From Sclerodactyla briareus (taxonomy: Eukaryota > Echinodermata > Holothuroidea > Dendrochirotida > Sclerodactylidae): DNA of 64,000 nucleotides. Every line of letters begins with the position of its first letter. Within the stretch, counting starts at the first letter, position 1. The translations under genes were made by a program, and so were the position numbers. The notes under the pieces are model-generated. The model was not told where the DNA came from and made no database searches. It saw only the letters and a list, made by a program, of their open reading frames with translations. Location of the stretch: the NCBI GenBank assembly GCA_026419785.1, contig JAODTK010005220.1, positions 248,001-312,000 on the forward strand. Reading direction: 5' to 3'. Positions 11,271 through 24,060 of the stretch are shown here, in pieces.

Positions 11271-13550
11271 GTATGATATCATTGCGGTCACGCATTTAGA
11301 GCACAAAAACTCCTACAAAGCTCCCACATGCCAACGATCGCGGAATGGGCCACGTGTTAGTAATGTGATTTCATGTTCTCGAAATAGGAACGGTGGAGGG
11401 TTCTGAGAAAAATATTTTTCAACGACCGAAAGGATGAACACTGTTCGCGAACTTTTCCTATGGAAATTTGTGACCCCCAGGGAAAGATTTTGGACCCCTC
11501 AGTTCCCTTGCTCGATGATGAATCCATGGCTACGCCACTAGTGCACACCGAATATGTGGGCCAGCCTAATGATATATCATGTCATAATGTTGGTTAATTA
11601 TGACCGCACAATGATTAACAAACTTTCTGTATTTGGACGAGTAGAGCTGTAGGCCTATGTATAAGGGTTCTGCTATATGGTCCCACAACAATCGCGTCGG
11701 GTTATGTTTTAAAATTATTTCATGTGGACAGCCTGGTGTCTATACACGTGACTCCGTAATAATAGGCGTAACGTATGGGCGCGGCCTACCTCGTAAAATC
11801 GCATCAAAAAAGAGACGTCTCGAATATTTCTTGGAACCAAATCAAGACACGATCATGATAACGAATTCAGAAAGGAGAAAGAAAGGGGAAAAAGACTAGA
11901 AGGCCCGATGGTGGGAAGCATTACGGCCTCCCAGAAAACGCTTTGACAAAGTGATTTCGCCACATTTTACCAAGAAGCGGATCGTGTCGTGATATGCCTA
12001 TCTAATAAGCTCCGTCCGTACCCCCACCCCAGATGGCCTGCCAGGCGCGGTCCCTGCCTGGTTTCAGTGTGCTATTTTGCACTCAGATGGCATAACGACC
12101 ACCTGAAAAGTGCCAACATTTCCCGGAGTTCTAAGAATAATGCCGGAGAGAAGAAACGCCAAAATAATTTCCGGAGCGGCACTAGATTTTGATGGTGCTA
12201 TAGGCCTACTGCACCCAGTTGCACCAACGCGTCTGCGAATGCCAAAAATTTCAGAGGAATGGCTCCAGCTAGGGTTGAAAACAACGAAATATATTAGGAA
12301 AAGGATAGGCCTAGGTTTGTTTCGTTGGCTATATGGACAGCTGCTGGAAGTGTACATTGTTCCACAGATTCTGTATAATAATATGAAATTTAAAAAAACA
12401 AAAAAAGTGAAAAAGTCGCAACTTTTTGAGATTGGCGCAGTATCATGCCCACCATTTGAATGACGAAAAAAAACTGACGAGCCACTGCATCCAGATCCTG
12501 AAATAGGCCAGGAAGGCATTCTCTCCATCTGGGAGGCCTGATTTGCTGAAATTTTCTTGCACGCTCCGCGCCAACTAATCGTGGCGATCCGATTAGATGG
12601 TTACATGCGCCCCCCTAGGGAATGGGGAGTGGTTAAGCCTCCCCGCGCCCCCCCTGGAAAATCCCGGCGGCGTGAACCGCAGGATCCCATTTGACTTAAT
12701 TCAATGTATTTCAATGTAAAACATGTGCTTTGAAAAACGTGTAACAAACTATTAGTGGGATCCGAATAGGTCGGACAACTATCTGTAAGTAATAAATCGG
12801 GTCGATGAATCGGGCAAGGTGACCACTCTTGATAGAGGAGCGCGATCGGCCGATCGACTGGGCGACTCAAAATAATCGGCCGACTGAAAATAATTCGGGC
12901 AGTGTGACACGGCTCAAGACCATGGGCGATTAGAGACGCATGTCGTTCGATACTTTGTATCTTGTAGTTTCCACTACGAAAAGTCCGCCGAGAGATATAA
13001 ATAGTGGTATATAGGTCGATGGTAATGGCTAGAGAGACACGACACCCATGCGGCGTTTGTCACGCAATGCTCATTTTCCCTTATGGGAATTCCAATTATA
13101 GGCTAACGTACGAAATATGCACGGCACATTAGCACTGACAACAAATGATTCATATGCATTACGAAGGCGATTACGAAGCTGTCTCTCCCTGAGACCCTGA
13201 CTGAGTGAAACTAAACATGGGTATTCGACTGCCAAACTCGAACAATTGATGGTTTTGCCAGTAGATAATCCCTAGTCTCCAGGCCCACAAGATGTCCCGA
13301 TAGGCCGAGCAATTAAAGTGAAGCCCGTGTAAGGTGGCTGTGTAACAGTAGATTTCCGTTCTAGCCTAACTCACGAACGTACTGCGTGAACACTTGTCTT
13401 GACTCTTGTGTTAATGTAGCAGTGTAGGCTAACAATACATACATAGCCTACAGTAAACAGTACATAACCACATTAATTCATGCCTAAAGTGCATAGAGTG
13501 ATTACCCTGTGAGTGTGAAGGTAACTAAACGTTAGGCCGAAAATAGTTAT
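11271..13550. other. No gene recognised; AGGCCTA words frequent
   Basis: Overlapping open frames exist on both strands near 12,064-12,528 (154 codons on minus, 117 on plus). Neither resembles a known family, both are rich in low-complexity residues, and they share the same DNA, so at most one could be real. Confidence 0.4.
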
Positions 13551-13555
13551 GTAGA

Positions 13556-13760
13556 CCGATCATGAGTCGATCAGCGCATCCTTTTGTAGTGCAAGAAATG
13601 CGGCGCTATGTATGTGCGTGTGAATATCACCTGATTCGAAAAACATCCGGGATAGTATGATTCTAATTTTAAGACGCATCAAAGCAATTATCATACCATC
13701 ATTTTCGGACAGGGACAACAATAAGCGGGACTGGTCGATTTTCACCCATGGTCCTGTCGA
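13556..13760. repeat. Dispersed repeat related to the element at 39.8 kb
   Basis: It starts with GATCATGAGTCGATCAG, a variant of GATCGTGAGTCAATCAC at 39,781. Both copies then share TGTAxTGCAAxAAxGxGG, GATATCxCCTGATTC-AAAAA and AGTATGxTTCTAAT in the same order. In the minus frame both read as ILSRxFF with a later IDS, which reflects shared DNA and does not prove a gene. Confidence 0.6.
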
Positions 13761-16210
13761 GTGTAGCGCCTAGTCATTTTTGAGTATGCACTACCGGGCG
13801 CAGGATTTTTATTGCCATGTCGCCCAGTCATAACTGAGCGAACTAGCCAGTTATTTGACCACTAAATATTTCGCGGAAAATGAGCTTTGCGAAACCTCCA
13901 GCATCGGCCCATGACACCGACAGTCACAAAAATGTAGGCCGATCGACGATCGTAGTCCCATAACTAAAGTGTATTGTATATAATGGCACAGGTGTACAAC
14001 AGACTCACCGAGTGTACTGCTTACAAAACAATAGCCAGGGCCTGAACGTAGCCAGTGTGCGGATAGTAAACTCAGAGTCAGACGTGGACTTTCAGCTCCC
14101 TTCTGACTTGACAATGGGGGTGGCGAGACTGTAGCCAGCAATGCCAACAGGGAGGGTTACTTCAGGACTTAGCACTCTCTGGCTGTACAAAACAAGACGG
14201 GGCCTCGAGAACATATGAGAACATAGTCTATGGAGCCATCAGATTTAAATCACAATAGCTTCATGAGTTCTTCTGGGTATTGCCACCAAATTATGAGTAC
14301 ACGTTGTCTTAATATCCACCTCAGAGGGAATCCGATTGAAATCGATTTTTAGCTCACCACAGCCATGTGGCCGGGTGAGGTATTGTGTCAGTCTGTATGT
14401 GGTTCATCCGTCACAAGGGATTCAAAGAACTTGTTCCCAGTGTAAGTTTGCTGCCTAAGTGCTCCATGACAGCTCGGGGGTTATGGACAAGATTCTCACG
14501 TAGCTCATAATAGGCCTACTTATTAACTGTCACCACTCTTAGACATCCGGACTAAGTCTCACACTTTTTAAATGTCATCGTTGATAAGTTAGAGATGAAG
14601 CTGTAAAGTGTTGTGAGGGTAAGATCACCAAGATGTGTGTAGTTTTTATCAGGGGAGTTTTGAAAAGATTGATTCGCAATTTCAACAGCTAGTGTACACC
14701 ATGACCTTGACACAATAACATTGTTATCTCATTAACTGTACAATGTTGAGCAGGCATAGTGCTACCCGGGTAAAAAGGGCCATCGAGGGTGAGGCATTTT
14801 GGGTCACAGGCCACTGTTATGGCCCAGGGGCACATGTGGAACCATGCCCAATGATTCTCCTACAAATGTAGGGCAAAGGGTTGAGTTCTTGCTTCCAATT
14901 AGCCATACCTTCGGGTTGTGGTGTTCAGGAAGTTGTTTTGGTTTCAAAATTTCCACTTGGGCGAGAGCAAAATTCATGAAATTTAAAGAATGGATGTTGG
15001 AATTCACCCCTTCCCACAAGCCTTGATGATTCATCAAAGTCACATTGTAATGATCATCCACTTTTAAGGGCCATCTTGCCAGCAGTGAGTTAAATTATAT
15101 TTAAAATAGTTAATGTAGATGGAAGGTTGAAGTTTTTGAAGAGTTTGTCAGATTTTTTTTACATCATATAAGGGCTGAAGTCAGCGAGTGTGCAAAAACT
15201 GCATCATTATGTGAAACAAATGCATCATTATAGATAATTAGTTCTTAACAATAAAAAATTTGCTATTTTTGCACGATCAGTGCACTAATGCCAATGCCAT
15301 GAGTGCGTCAATCAGCAGTGTCGGCAGACAGAAAATGGTTAGTGGGCACTGCCGCTTTAGCCAAATGCTTCACCAAATCTATACACATCTTTGAAAAAAA
15401 TGATCCAGTAGCTTATTTGAGGCCCTTCGATCAGAAGCAGTACTGTATGTAAGCAAAAGGATTTCCATATTTTTTTGGTTTTTTTTTGATTACAGGAGAT
15501 TTGTAAATTCTCAAAGGATTTGATCGAGACCACCGTTCCTGGAAACCGGTCAGTTTTTCCACATCACTATGGGTCCAAAAGACCCAGGAAGCCTTTATCA
15601 AGGAACCATATCTCAAAGGTATAAGGCGGGGGACAGGCTGGGGTCGAAAGAGAACATGTGTTACACCTGGGTTTAATGTATGTCTGTTGCATGTCTGTAT
15701 GTAATTGTGGATGTTGTATGATGTATGTGTGCGGCGGTCTCACTCTGAAAACAACAGATTAAGTGGTTTTGGGCAAGTAGGAAAAGCAAGGAGTGAAATC
15801 CAATAGTGCTGTCACACATGAAGATAAGATTCAACTGATTATTGATAAGATTAAAATGTGATGACGTAAACTTAAAACGAGACCATGTGTAAGATTAAAA
15901 ATGATCCGGAGTGAATGACCTATTCGGTACAATCAAATTTTAAAATTGTTCATCAATCAGGAGAGTGTCACATTCGACATCACAGCTTGACTATTTCACT
16001 TAATCAACTACCCCATATTGCACTTTGCAACCCACCCCGGCCGCGCCGCCATGAACATTCTAGCAATCTTTTACTAGTAGTCTGGCTGGCAACCCCATCG
16101 TTCTTCTTATTTTTTCCAGTTGAGCGTTAAGTCCATGAGCCTGCAAGGGATGTGTCAGGGCTTTTATTTATAGCACGAGTTACTCCAATTTTTGTAGGCC
16201 TGAATGAAAT
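13761..16210. other. No gene seen
   Basis: An AGCTCACCACAGCCATGTGGC motif at 14,349 looks like the start of a dispersed repeat with internal complementarity. Otherwise I see nothing gene-like. Confidence 0.4.
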
Positions 16211-16214
16211 TACA

Positions 16215-17260
16215 GTGAAGAGACTTAGTGGTCATATGGCGTGGGTGTGTCGTGCGTGTGGTTGTATGTCACACTTTCTCGTTAGCCGGATTTTCACAAA
16301 CCATGAGGCCGATTATGACGCAAATTTGTGGTAGCACCGGGGCCTGGGTGTGTACCGATTGATTAGATTTTGGGCAAGCAAGTCATTAAGTTGGGTAATT
16401 ACTTATTTTATGTAATTTATTGTTGAAGCTCGTTAGCAGGATACAGCAAAAGAAAGAACAGTATGTGCTACAGTGATGTAGGATTTCATGTGGGACCACC
16501 TGGATGCAGGTAATGAAATTGATTGATTAGATTTTCAACCTGCCTGAAATATGCTGATTAAGTGAATCTAATTGCATAAGTTATCGAATTTTCAAGTTTG
16601 TCGGATTTCACGAAATTTGGTGGGATGTGGTCTACCCATGGAGCCCGAGAAATTTAAAAGTGAGTCGGGTTCACTGGAGGTCATTAATGTATTCAATTTG
16701 CATTATGTGATGCAATTTTTCAAGTTCGTGGGATTTCCACAAAACTGATGGATGTGATCCACTTGATCCAGATATTTTGAAAGGGACACTGGGGTCAGTA
16801 GAGGTATTGTATGTGCCCTCTAATGTGCATAATAGATTCCCATTCCAACTTGGAGAATTTTGCCAAACTCAAGTAGGTCATGGTCTGTTAACATTTATGG
16901 ATATCATGTGTTGTTTGATGTTCAGGAATTTGAATTCCATCATATACAGCGTCTGGTAGAAGAAAGCACTGAGGAACGAGTAAACCATAGCTCCTGTGGA
17001 ACAATTTACTGCTGTTATAAGCTCATGGAATGTGCCGAATTTGCCGAAGTTATTCAATTTCCAACTGGTAAGAATTTCACCAAAATCAGTAGGTATGGTC
17101 CGTTAACATTTACTGAATCTGATGTGTGACTGTTCATTGGAATTTGATTGAATCCGCATCCTATACTAGCTTCGATTAGATTAAAGCACTGAGGAAACGA
17201 GGAAACCATAGCTCCGGTGACAATTTGTGCTTTTATAAGCTGCCCACAAGAAGCAAACAC
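16215..17260 (+). repeat. Array of GATTAGATTTTCA repeats, with later units carrying an AAAGCACTGAGGAA motif
   Basis: GT-rich sequence ending in GTCACACTTTCTCGTTA is followed by GATTGATTAGATTTTGGGCA, and then by units near 16,520 and 16,690 with ATTTTTCAAGTTxGTxGGATTTC. Two further units share GTTAACATTTA (16,888 and 17,102) and AAAGCACTGAGGAA-CGAG-AAACCATAGCTCC (16,966 and 17,184), a period near 215. The first part matches 26.73-27.08 kb and 29.69-29.86 kb. Confidence 0.75.
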
Positions 17261-17264
17261 CTCT

Positions 17265-17955
17265 CTTACCCAACCAATTGATTAAGTTGATTAGACATTC
17301 AAAACTAATATACTGTAATTTTGCCCCTCTCTCGTACCTGGGGACAAAGGTAGAGGTTTCCTAAAGATATATTTTGGGATATCCTTGACGGCGCATAGGA
17401 TAGTTTGTTAGGGGTATGGGGAGGCGGGGGAGGGGAGGGCGTTTGCTGCTGGCTGGGGGGAGGGGGATGGCATGTGTGGGGGGGGATGGCAGTCCGGGCT
17501 TGCTTGGAAAATAAAAGGCAATTGAATAATCTGAAGGAAATGTTTTAAAAAGGCCAAAGAATTCCTGGGTGCTATAAGGGGATTTAGAACATTCAAGTTG
17601 GATTTTGGTCCAAAGAAGTGAAAGAGTGAGTTGGACTGAGTGATAAAACTTTATTCAAATTGGGTATTTATGGAGGAGAAGCGTGGGGGGGGGGGAGGCA
17701 CTTCATGAAGAAAAAAAAAGCAATTAGAGACCTTTGTAATAAGAGGTCAAACTTATTGGTCAGTTGTTTTAGGATTTTTTATGTGTTTATGTGAAAATAT
17801 GTGATGTTCGTTTGACACATTGACGATGGTCTGCATGAACTGTTGGTTGTGCTATAGTGGGTAGTGTAGTAATTGAAACCACAGACAGCAAACCAGGCGG
17901 GAAACATTTTTGGCGAGCGCCCTTGTGAACATTGATTATGTTTACAGTGTGATCG
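17265..17955. other. No gene seen; G-rich tract 17,416-17,490
   Basis: G-rich low-complexity sequence and a further G run near 17,685-17,697. No coding support. Confidence 0.5.
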
Positions 17956-17957
17956 GG

Positions 17958-18262
17958 GCTCGATGGTGCAGGTTGCTTAGTCGGCTAGAGCTCCAGACTG
18001 CAAAACCTTAGTTGTTCGTTAGGGAGCCCGTGGAAAAGCTCACAACGTTCCCACAGTGCTGTGCAAGAGCCATGTTACTGGATGTTCCTGCATGCTACCC
18101 ATGTTGTTGAAGTGGGTACACAGTTTTCCTGAGGGGGACTTGTGAAGATAGCGAAAAAGCAACCGTATGTGACATCCTATTGGGAATTCCCTCGAGGGCA
18201 CAGGGTACCCAGCAGGCCTTGCGAAAAAACATGCAGGTGGGGACAAAACACATCAGCAGTTT
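17958..18262 (+). mobile_element. tRNA-derived SINE, degraded
   Basis: GGTTGCTTAGTCGGCTAGAGCTCCAGACTG is an A-box-bearing tRNA-like head (shown here only as the run TTAGTCGGCTAGAGCTCC plus flank). The B box is decayed. The body words CCACAGTGCTGTGCAAGAGCC and GTTGAAGTGGGTACAC align with the SINE at 5,874-6,205, so this is the same family. Confidence 0.6.
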
Positions 18263-18800
18263 GAGGAGGCTGGTAGAGGCATTCTATCACCCTTAACCTC
18301 ACGTCAAAATATAGATGATATAATGAAAGAAAAAAACTGCAAATGGTGATGAGATTGCCTGACAATCACACATGAGTATGCAGTAATGCCGTAGTTAGAG
18401 CAATATTATTGATATAGACATCTGAATACATGTGTACTATTCAATGCACGTAACCACAAAAATATTCACGTTGTAATTTATGCAGAGATACCGAACAGAG
18501 AGGCTTTGCTCTTTTCTCGAAAGGTTGAATGCGTTTCTGGAAGGAGGGGTATTGTGTCATAACTGTGCGTGTTCGTGTAGGCGTTGAACATGATCACAAT
18601 GACGTTTTTTATTCATCCCTCCACAGTATCGGAAACAAAAGACCTCACCAAGTCTCAATTCTCTCTACAATAAAGACGTTCCCTGACTCGACCCAGTAGA
18701 CACATTTGGTTGATGATTGTTGTGAAAGGGTCACGTATTTTTTTTATCTTGACCAAGTCAGAGGATGGAGTATGCAGTCCATGGATGGTTGTGTGAGTAT
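18263..18800. other. No gene seen
   Basis: Nothing recognised on either strand. Confidence 0.45.
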
Positions 18801-18804
18801 TAGG

Positions 18805-18870
18805 TATGTATGTATGTATTGTATGTATGGATGTATATGTATTGTATGTATGTATGTATGTAGTGGTGTA
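18805..18870. repeat. (GTAT)n microsatellite
   Basis: Interrupted TATG repeats directly precede a unit of the ACTCGACCCCACC family, taking the place of the (GT)n seen at 10.6 kb. Confidence 0.9.
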
Positions 18871-19330
18871 TGTAACGCTGGATTGTGAACACATAACCGA
18901 CCCCACCTGGATGAAGAAGCTTCTACTTGGCTGGATGTGTGCTCCCCATGATGAGTACATGGACCCTATTGTTTTAGGGTCAGGTCAGAGGTCACCAGAG
19001 ATCAAAGTCTGGAAAACCTTGCTGAACACGATTAAGTCCAGAATGGGTTGGTATGATCAGGTTCAAATGTGGTGTGTACTTTTCTGAGGGGAGTACAGAT
19101 ACCCTATGTTTTTGGTTTGGTACAGGTCGGTGTGAATTTTGGCAAAAATAGTAGAAACTTGTGAAAGTAAGTCAATAATTTGGATTTGGCTTTGGAACCA
19201 CGATAAGTAGACCCCACCTGGAGGATGAAGTCATATCTGGTATGTGTTCCCCATGAGAGGACATGAACCCTATGGTTGTGGGGTAGCGCGTCAGAGGTCA
19301 TCTGAGGTCACCCAGAGGTTTAAAGTCTGA
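18871..19330 (+). repeat. Array of the ACTCGACCCCACC repeat
   Basis: CGACCCCACCTGGATG at 18,899 and AGACCCCACCTGGAGGATGA at 19,207 mark two units about 310 apart. Each carries CCCTATTGTTTTAGGGTCAGG or a variant, and GGTCACCxGAG. Confidence 0.85.
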
Positions 19331-19339
19331 TACCCTTGG

Positions 19340-19470
19340 GATTAGCATGCCGCCTATATCTCTCTGGGATTGGGGTGTCGGAGGTGCCGTGACTGGTTCT
19401 ATGATCAGGATATGTTTGTAAAGCGCTTTGAGTACTTCGGTAGTAAAGCGCTATTAAGAATTGTATAGGG
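19340..19470 (+). mobile_element. SINE or LINE 3' tail fragment
   Basis: TGTAAAGCGCTTTGAGTACTTCGG with a second AAAGCGCTATTAAGAATTGTAT is the kind of 3' end found on CR1/L2-type LINEs and their partner SINEs. Only the tail is present, inserted between two units of the tandem repeat. Confidence 0.55.
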
Positions 19471-19489
19471 AAAATTGACATTATATCAT

Positions 19490-19830
19490 TATATCACGAT
19501 AAGTCAAGAATGGTTGGTACTGACTCGGGGGTAGCTATTTGATGTGAGCTTCTTCTTATGGGAGTACAGGGAACCTATTCTTTTTGGTATAGGTCGGAGG
19601 GTGGAATTTTGGTCGAAAATATAAAAATTGTGAAAAGTCAATATGTTGGCCATTATGGGCTGTGAACATAATAACTCGAACCAACCTGAATGGATGATGC
19701 TCTCACCTGGTATGTGTGGGTCCCGATAATGAGTTCATGAACCCTATTGTTTTGGAGGGCACCATAGGTAAAAGTCTGAAATCCTTGAAATTAGTGTGTA
19801 GCTATCTTATCAAGAGTATAGGAAACCCTA
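19490..19830 (+). repeat. Unit of the ACTCGACCCCACC repeat
   Basis: ACTCGAACCAACCTGAATGGATG at 19,674 (a variant of the family head), CCCTATTGTTTTGGAGG and GTGTAGCTATCTTATCAAGAG follow in the family order. A poly-A of 12 lies at 19,838-19,850. Confidence 0.75.
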
Positions 19831-19999
19831 TTGGTTGTAAAAAAAAAAAAAGAGAGATATGTAGGGGTTTTAATTTTTCCCCACAATTAGCTGTCATCTC
19901 CCTTTGTCCTTGATCATTTTGCTATCGGTTTGTCAGAAAGAGTGTCAAGGAATCACTAAGCCTTTTGGCTTTCTGGTTATCTTTCTAAACAAGCATTTT

Positions 20000-20560
20000 T
20001 TTTTTTGCCTTGGGAGAATATGACACTGACTATTTATCCTGAGTAATGAGGGACTAATGGTACATTTACATGATTCATAAATGCAATTTACCATTAATCG
20101 ACCACTAGCATCCACCATCCAGCCATGTACTTAGTTGCTTACGTATGTAAGTACGTCAGCCAGCAGACTGTCATGAATTTGGTAAGAAGGGGCATGAATT
20201 GCATTGAGAATATATGAAAAACAAGTGTCGCCTCAGTGTCTCACCTGCCTACTAATCATGACCAAGTTTGAATTCGAAAGGACTTAGTATTGACAATGTC
20301 TACTGAAGGAGTAAAAGTCTTGTGGAAATGTGACTAGACTAAAATTGCCTAAATTATGCAACTTTGGGCAATTTTCAAGGTAGGCATGATGGTGTGGTGT
20401 TGTTAGCCATTCCTGATTCTTGGTTAGAACAATACTGCACCAAGAGAAATAAAAACTGTGTTGTTTTCATTTCTTTCTTTGTTTTATTTTATTTTCAATT
20501 GACATTTTTGTTGAACCTGGACATCTACTGTACACATGAGTTTATTGCCAAAATCTAAAT
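20000..20560. other. No gene seen
   Basis: Nothing recognised. TACGTATGTAAGTACGTCAGCC near 20,138 contains a small palindrome. Confidence 0.4.
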
Positions 20561-20636
20561 CAATCTTGATTCACCCAACCCCTATACTACGTACAAAATT
20601 TCATCACTTTCGGTCTTACCGTTCCGAGTGGGACAC

Positions 20637-20706
20637 ACCACACACACACACACACACACACCCACACACACGCACACCACACGCACATTTATACATACAT
20701 ACACAC
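20637..20706. repeat. (CA)n microsatellite
   Basis: A run of CACACA units with CGCACA and CATACA interruptions. Its minus strand, with the flanking GTGTCCCACTCGG, resembles the GT-rich head of the 16.2 and 26.7 kb repeats in reverse orientation. Confidence 0.9.
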
Positions 20707-20829
20707 AACAAAGCGTTGCTAAGTCCTTCCTGAACTTTGTTCGGGCGGGAAAAACCATCCAGCCAACAATTGGGACATACTCCACATCTCATACAAAGTG
20801 CAGAAAAAGGAAACTACCGATCATATGAA

Positions 20830-21910
20830 AACTACAGGAAAGAGTTGAGAGTGCAATTAAAAACGGGGCTCTCCTAAGCCTACTTCGTGGTGCTATGCTT
20901 CAAGCATCAGAATCTTGCCCCTTGAGGCGAGCGACATGCTAGGGTTTTGTTGAATCTTTAGTGTCAGAATTCGTAGATCCCACTAATGTTGTTGTCTTCT
21001 TTTTTTCCTCTTCTTACTTACCAATTTTGTAAGGGAGAGTGCCATATAAGTGCTTGTGATGATAATAATAATAATAATAACAATGATAATAATAAATAGA
21101 AAAAAGAATAATAGGATCAAAATGATTCCAGTATCCTGGCTGAAAAGCTGAAGATTATTTCTGTAACAGAGGCCCTGAGTGCCAGACGACCCTGACATCA
21201 TGGGCACGTGAGAAGAAGAAACAATGGTTGGCTGAGGGGTGCACTGAGAGGGGTGCACGGGGAGGGGGGGGGGGGGGGAGGGGGGGGGAGGGGGGGGGGG
21301 GGGAGGTGAGAGTGTGGTAGATGAGGGCCTGGTGGAGACGACCAAATAGAGAGCGGTCCAGGATGCATGCCCCATCATGAAGCTGAGGCTAGAGAGTGTC
21401 CCATGTAGAAGATCATAATTTCAGGAGAAGGTCAGTCGGTACCACCGCACGTCTAACCCCCTGAAAAGGGGAAGAACAGAGAATTCCAATCGGAGGCAGA
21501 GCTTATAAGGATGGTACATGGTGAGAGGAATGTTGATCTCATTGCCATAGGTTATTTTCCTGAGGGATTTTGTCATGTCTCATCTGAGGAACACCTTTTC
21601 TTCTACACGTGATTATAAAATGTAAAAGCATGACGACCCCAATATTAGGTTAATGTAAGTATTAGTGATAACATGATATGCAACAGGTTTTTGCGCTTTG
21701 TATACAGACCATTCAGTTTTCTTTGATCTTTCGTCCTCTAGTTTTCAGCGACAACACACGGAAGGACCTTCTATGTATCGATGGAACAATACCAGTTGGA
21801 TTCAGAGGTAGGGATTATCAGGAAAGATCCTGCTAGGAAGTTGTCTGTGTTCTCTGTGAATTCAATGTTAACATCTAATGAACAGGAACAAGAATTTCTG
21901 TGCTTGAACT
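20830..21910. other. No gene seen; (ATA)n at 21,062-21,096 and poly-G at 21,261-21,303
   Basis: The poly-G stretch has about 38 G in 43 bases. The open frames over it are low-complexity proline or glycine and are rejected. Confidence 0.55.
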
Positions 21911-21914
21911 ACTT

Positions 21915-22861
21915 AAATGTACCACATGGTGTATGCCGATGATACCCAATTATATGTTTCTTTCAAGGCTACAGATCGCCTGGCAACCATACAGCGGCTG
22001 GAGTGTTGTTGTATTCTGATGTGATGGACTGGGCAGCTGCAAACATGCTTAAAATGAATGAAGCAAAAACTCAAGTTGTACACATCACATCCAATTTCCG
22101 TACTTCATATCCTCTACCATCTATTCGTATCGGTAGAAAAACCCCATTCACACTGTTAACGATGCGAGAAATCTTGGAGCTGTCTTTGACAGTAAGCTCA
22201 ACCTTAATCACATGTTCGTAAGTTGTGCCAATCTGGTTGGTATGGCATCCGTCAGACGGGAGAACTAGAATACCCCCACCAAGCCACAGCTGAGAAATTA
22301 GCCTATGCCTTTGTCTCTTCTCGGCCTGGACTCTGCAATAGTTTACTTTCAGGCCTTCCTCTCAAACAACCTGCAACAAGTTACAAATCATCCAGAATGC
22401 AGCTGCCAGGATAGTTCACTAAACCCCCCGCCCCACAGGCCACATATCACCCTGCTCTGTCCCGAACTTCATTGGCCTCCATGTCCATGCTCGCATTTCG
22501 TTCGAGATTCTTCTTACCATTTATAAGATTTCCAAAGTTATTGCCCTGAATACCTTCTGACCTCACCACGCCATAGACGGTACTTCTCGACACTGCTGTC
22601 CGTCTTCACGAAACCTAGACCCACTACAAAGACAAACACCAGCACATACGATGAACAAGCTTTCTCCTGGATTGGTCCATTTCTGTGGAATGCTACCTGA
22701 CCTACCTTAGGGAAGCTGCCATCACAGACTCCTTCAAGAGGAAACTAAAGGCACCCTATAACCGTTCTTTCTGATTTTCCTTTCCTTTTTGTGAAGCGCT
22801 TGAGGCGTTGCCTAGAACGTTATATAAACACCTCTTTTTATTATTATTAATATTATTATTA
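21915..22861 (+). mobile_element. CR1-type LINE, 3' end with ATT tail
   Basis: Starting at the reverse transcriptase catalytic motif, MVYADDTQLYVSFKATD can be read at 21,928, then MDWAAANMLKMNEAKTQV at 22,024, SIRIG, an ARNLGAVFDSKLNLNHM-like stretch near 22,170, AFVSSRPGLCNSLLSGLPL at 22,305, a LQIIQNAAAR-like stretch and a HWLPV-like stretch. A 3' untranslated tail follows: GTGAAGCGCTTGAGGCGTTGCC and (ATT)n. This order and tail are typical of CR1/L2 LINEs. It is 5' truncated just before the active site, as is usual for target-primed insertion, and broken by several shifts. Confidence 0.9.
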
Positions 22862-22869
22862 AATAACAC

Positions 22870-23640
22870 TTTAATTGCCATGAGCCGACTTTGCATCCAC
22901 CTCCATTTTTTCTAGGATATAAAACTCAGGATTCAATTACAACTCTGTCCCACTACAAAAAGTGGAGATGATTTTGTGGTCATCCAAAGTTGCCTTAGCC
23001 TAACCTCTTTGATTTTTCACTTCAGATTCATTGGAACTTGTTAAATGTGATGAGCAGTCCACTTGGCCACCTCTATGAACGTGGTAATGTCCCTGCATGA
23101 TTGCAGGATATAGTGTTCAGTCATTCGCTGTTAATTGTGATATGCCCCCCCCCACTGCCCGGCCCCCACCATAAACTGAACATTTGAGTCACAGGCCTGC
23201 TTCTTCTGTTAATTTCTACATAATCTAGTGAGTGGCACGCCCCCCAAATTGGGCCGCGTGATCGACCATTCAGGGCCGTGACCCAATGCGAGTCACTTGG
23301 AATTTGACGATGACCACATTGACTGAGTATGTCCCGGTGTTGGGGGTGCGTCATGCAGTAGATGTAGGTGCATTTTATATAGCTTGCTCAATCTCTCCAT
23401 ACGCGGTCCCCCGCCTCACATAAGGCTCTCACACTGCAGCGGCACTATCAGGCAGTCAGTGCTGGTACCAATTCTGGGTACCATACAGCCTGTATTATTG
23501 CCCTCATCACAGAACCATCTTGTTATTGTTCCAAAGATAGGGAATCAAATAATCAATGCTTGCCATTGTTTGACATCATAGCTAAAAGCATCAGAACTGC
23601 TTTTGTGCTGGCATATCATACTCTCTTAAATTCATAATAG
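22870..23640. other. No gene seen
   Basis: Nothing recognised. Confidence 0.4.
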
Positions 23641-23659
23641 TTGAAAAGAAACAATTGGG

Positions 23660-24060
23660 TTCCATGGGCTATAGCCCCCTATAAAATACATAATCTATCC
23701 TGTTCTAGACACGCTATACCTTTGAAGTGAGGGGCACTACTACAACTTGTCCCAATCCTCCGAGGCCTAACTCTCCTACGACTACCATTAAGCGTGATCT
23801 CTCCTGACCTCTTAACCCAGTTAGCATCCTCCGTCCTTTCAACAGACCGAACCATCTAAGTCTGCTGCGCTTCAGACCCAGTCCACGAATATTTACCCAC
23901 ACATACCCAAGCGATCTCGTAGCTCAATTGAAGATTTCCTATCCTGTAAAGTCACCTCCACGATCTCCGTCTGACCATCATCATATCATTTCTCTCGAGC
24001 TAATCGAATCTTCTTCTTCATCGGCCCAAGTCTCACTACCATAGAGTACTCACACTTGGT
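23660..24060 (-). mobile_element. LINE C-terminal fragment with LRWFG motif
   Basis: On the minus strand the order is LYGSETWA, EEDSI, LQDRKSSIELRDRLG, SRLRWFGLLKGRRMLTGL, a GRPRKTW-like stretch and a cysteine-containing end. LYGSETW followed by RLRWFGHV and GRPRKTW is the standard C-terminus of many animal LINE reverse transcriptases. Several one-base shifts separate the pieces. It belongs to a different family from the CR1-type copy 0.8 kb upstream. Confidence 0.8.

Noticed and set aside
12064-12528. 154-codon minus-strand and 117-codon plus-strand frames
   Set aside because: They overlap on opposite strands, match no family and have no supporting signals.
20983-21378. 131-codon minus-strand frame with a poly-Pro and a poly-Ile stretch
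   Set aside because: It is a translation of poly-G and ATA microsatellites.
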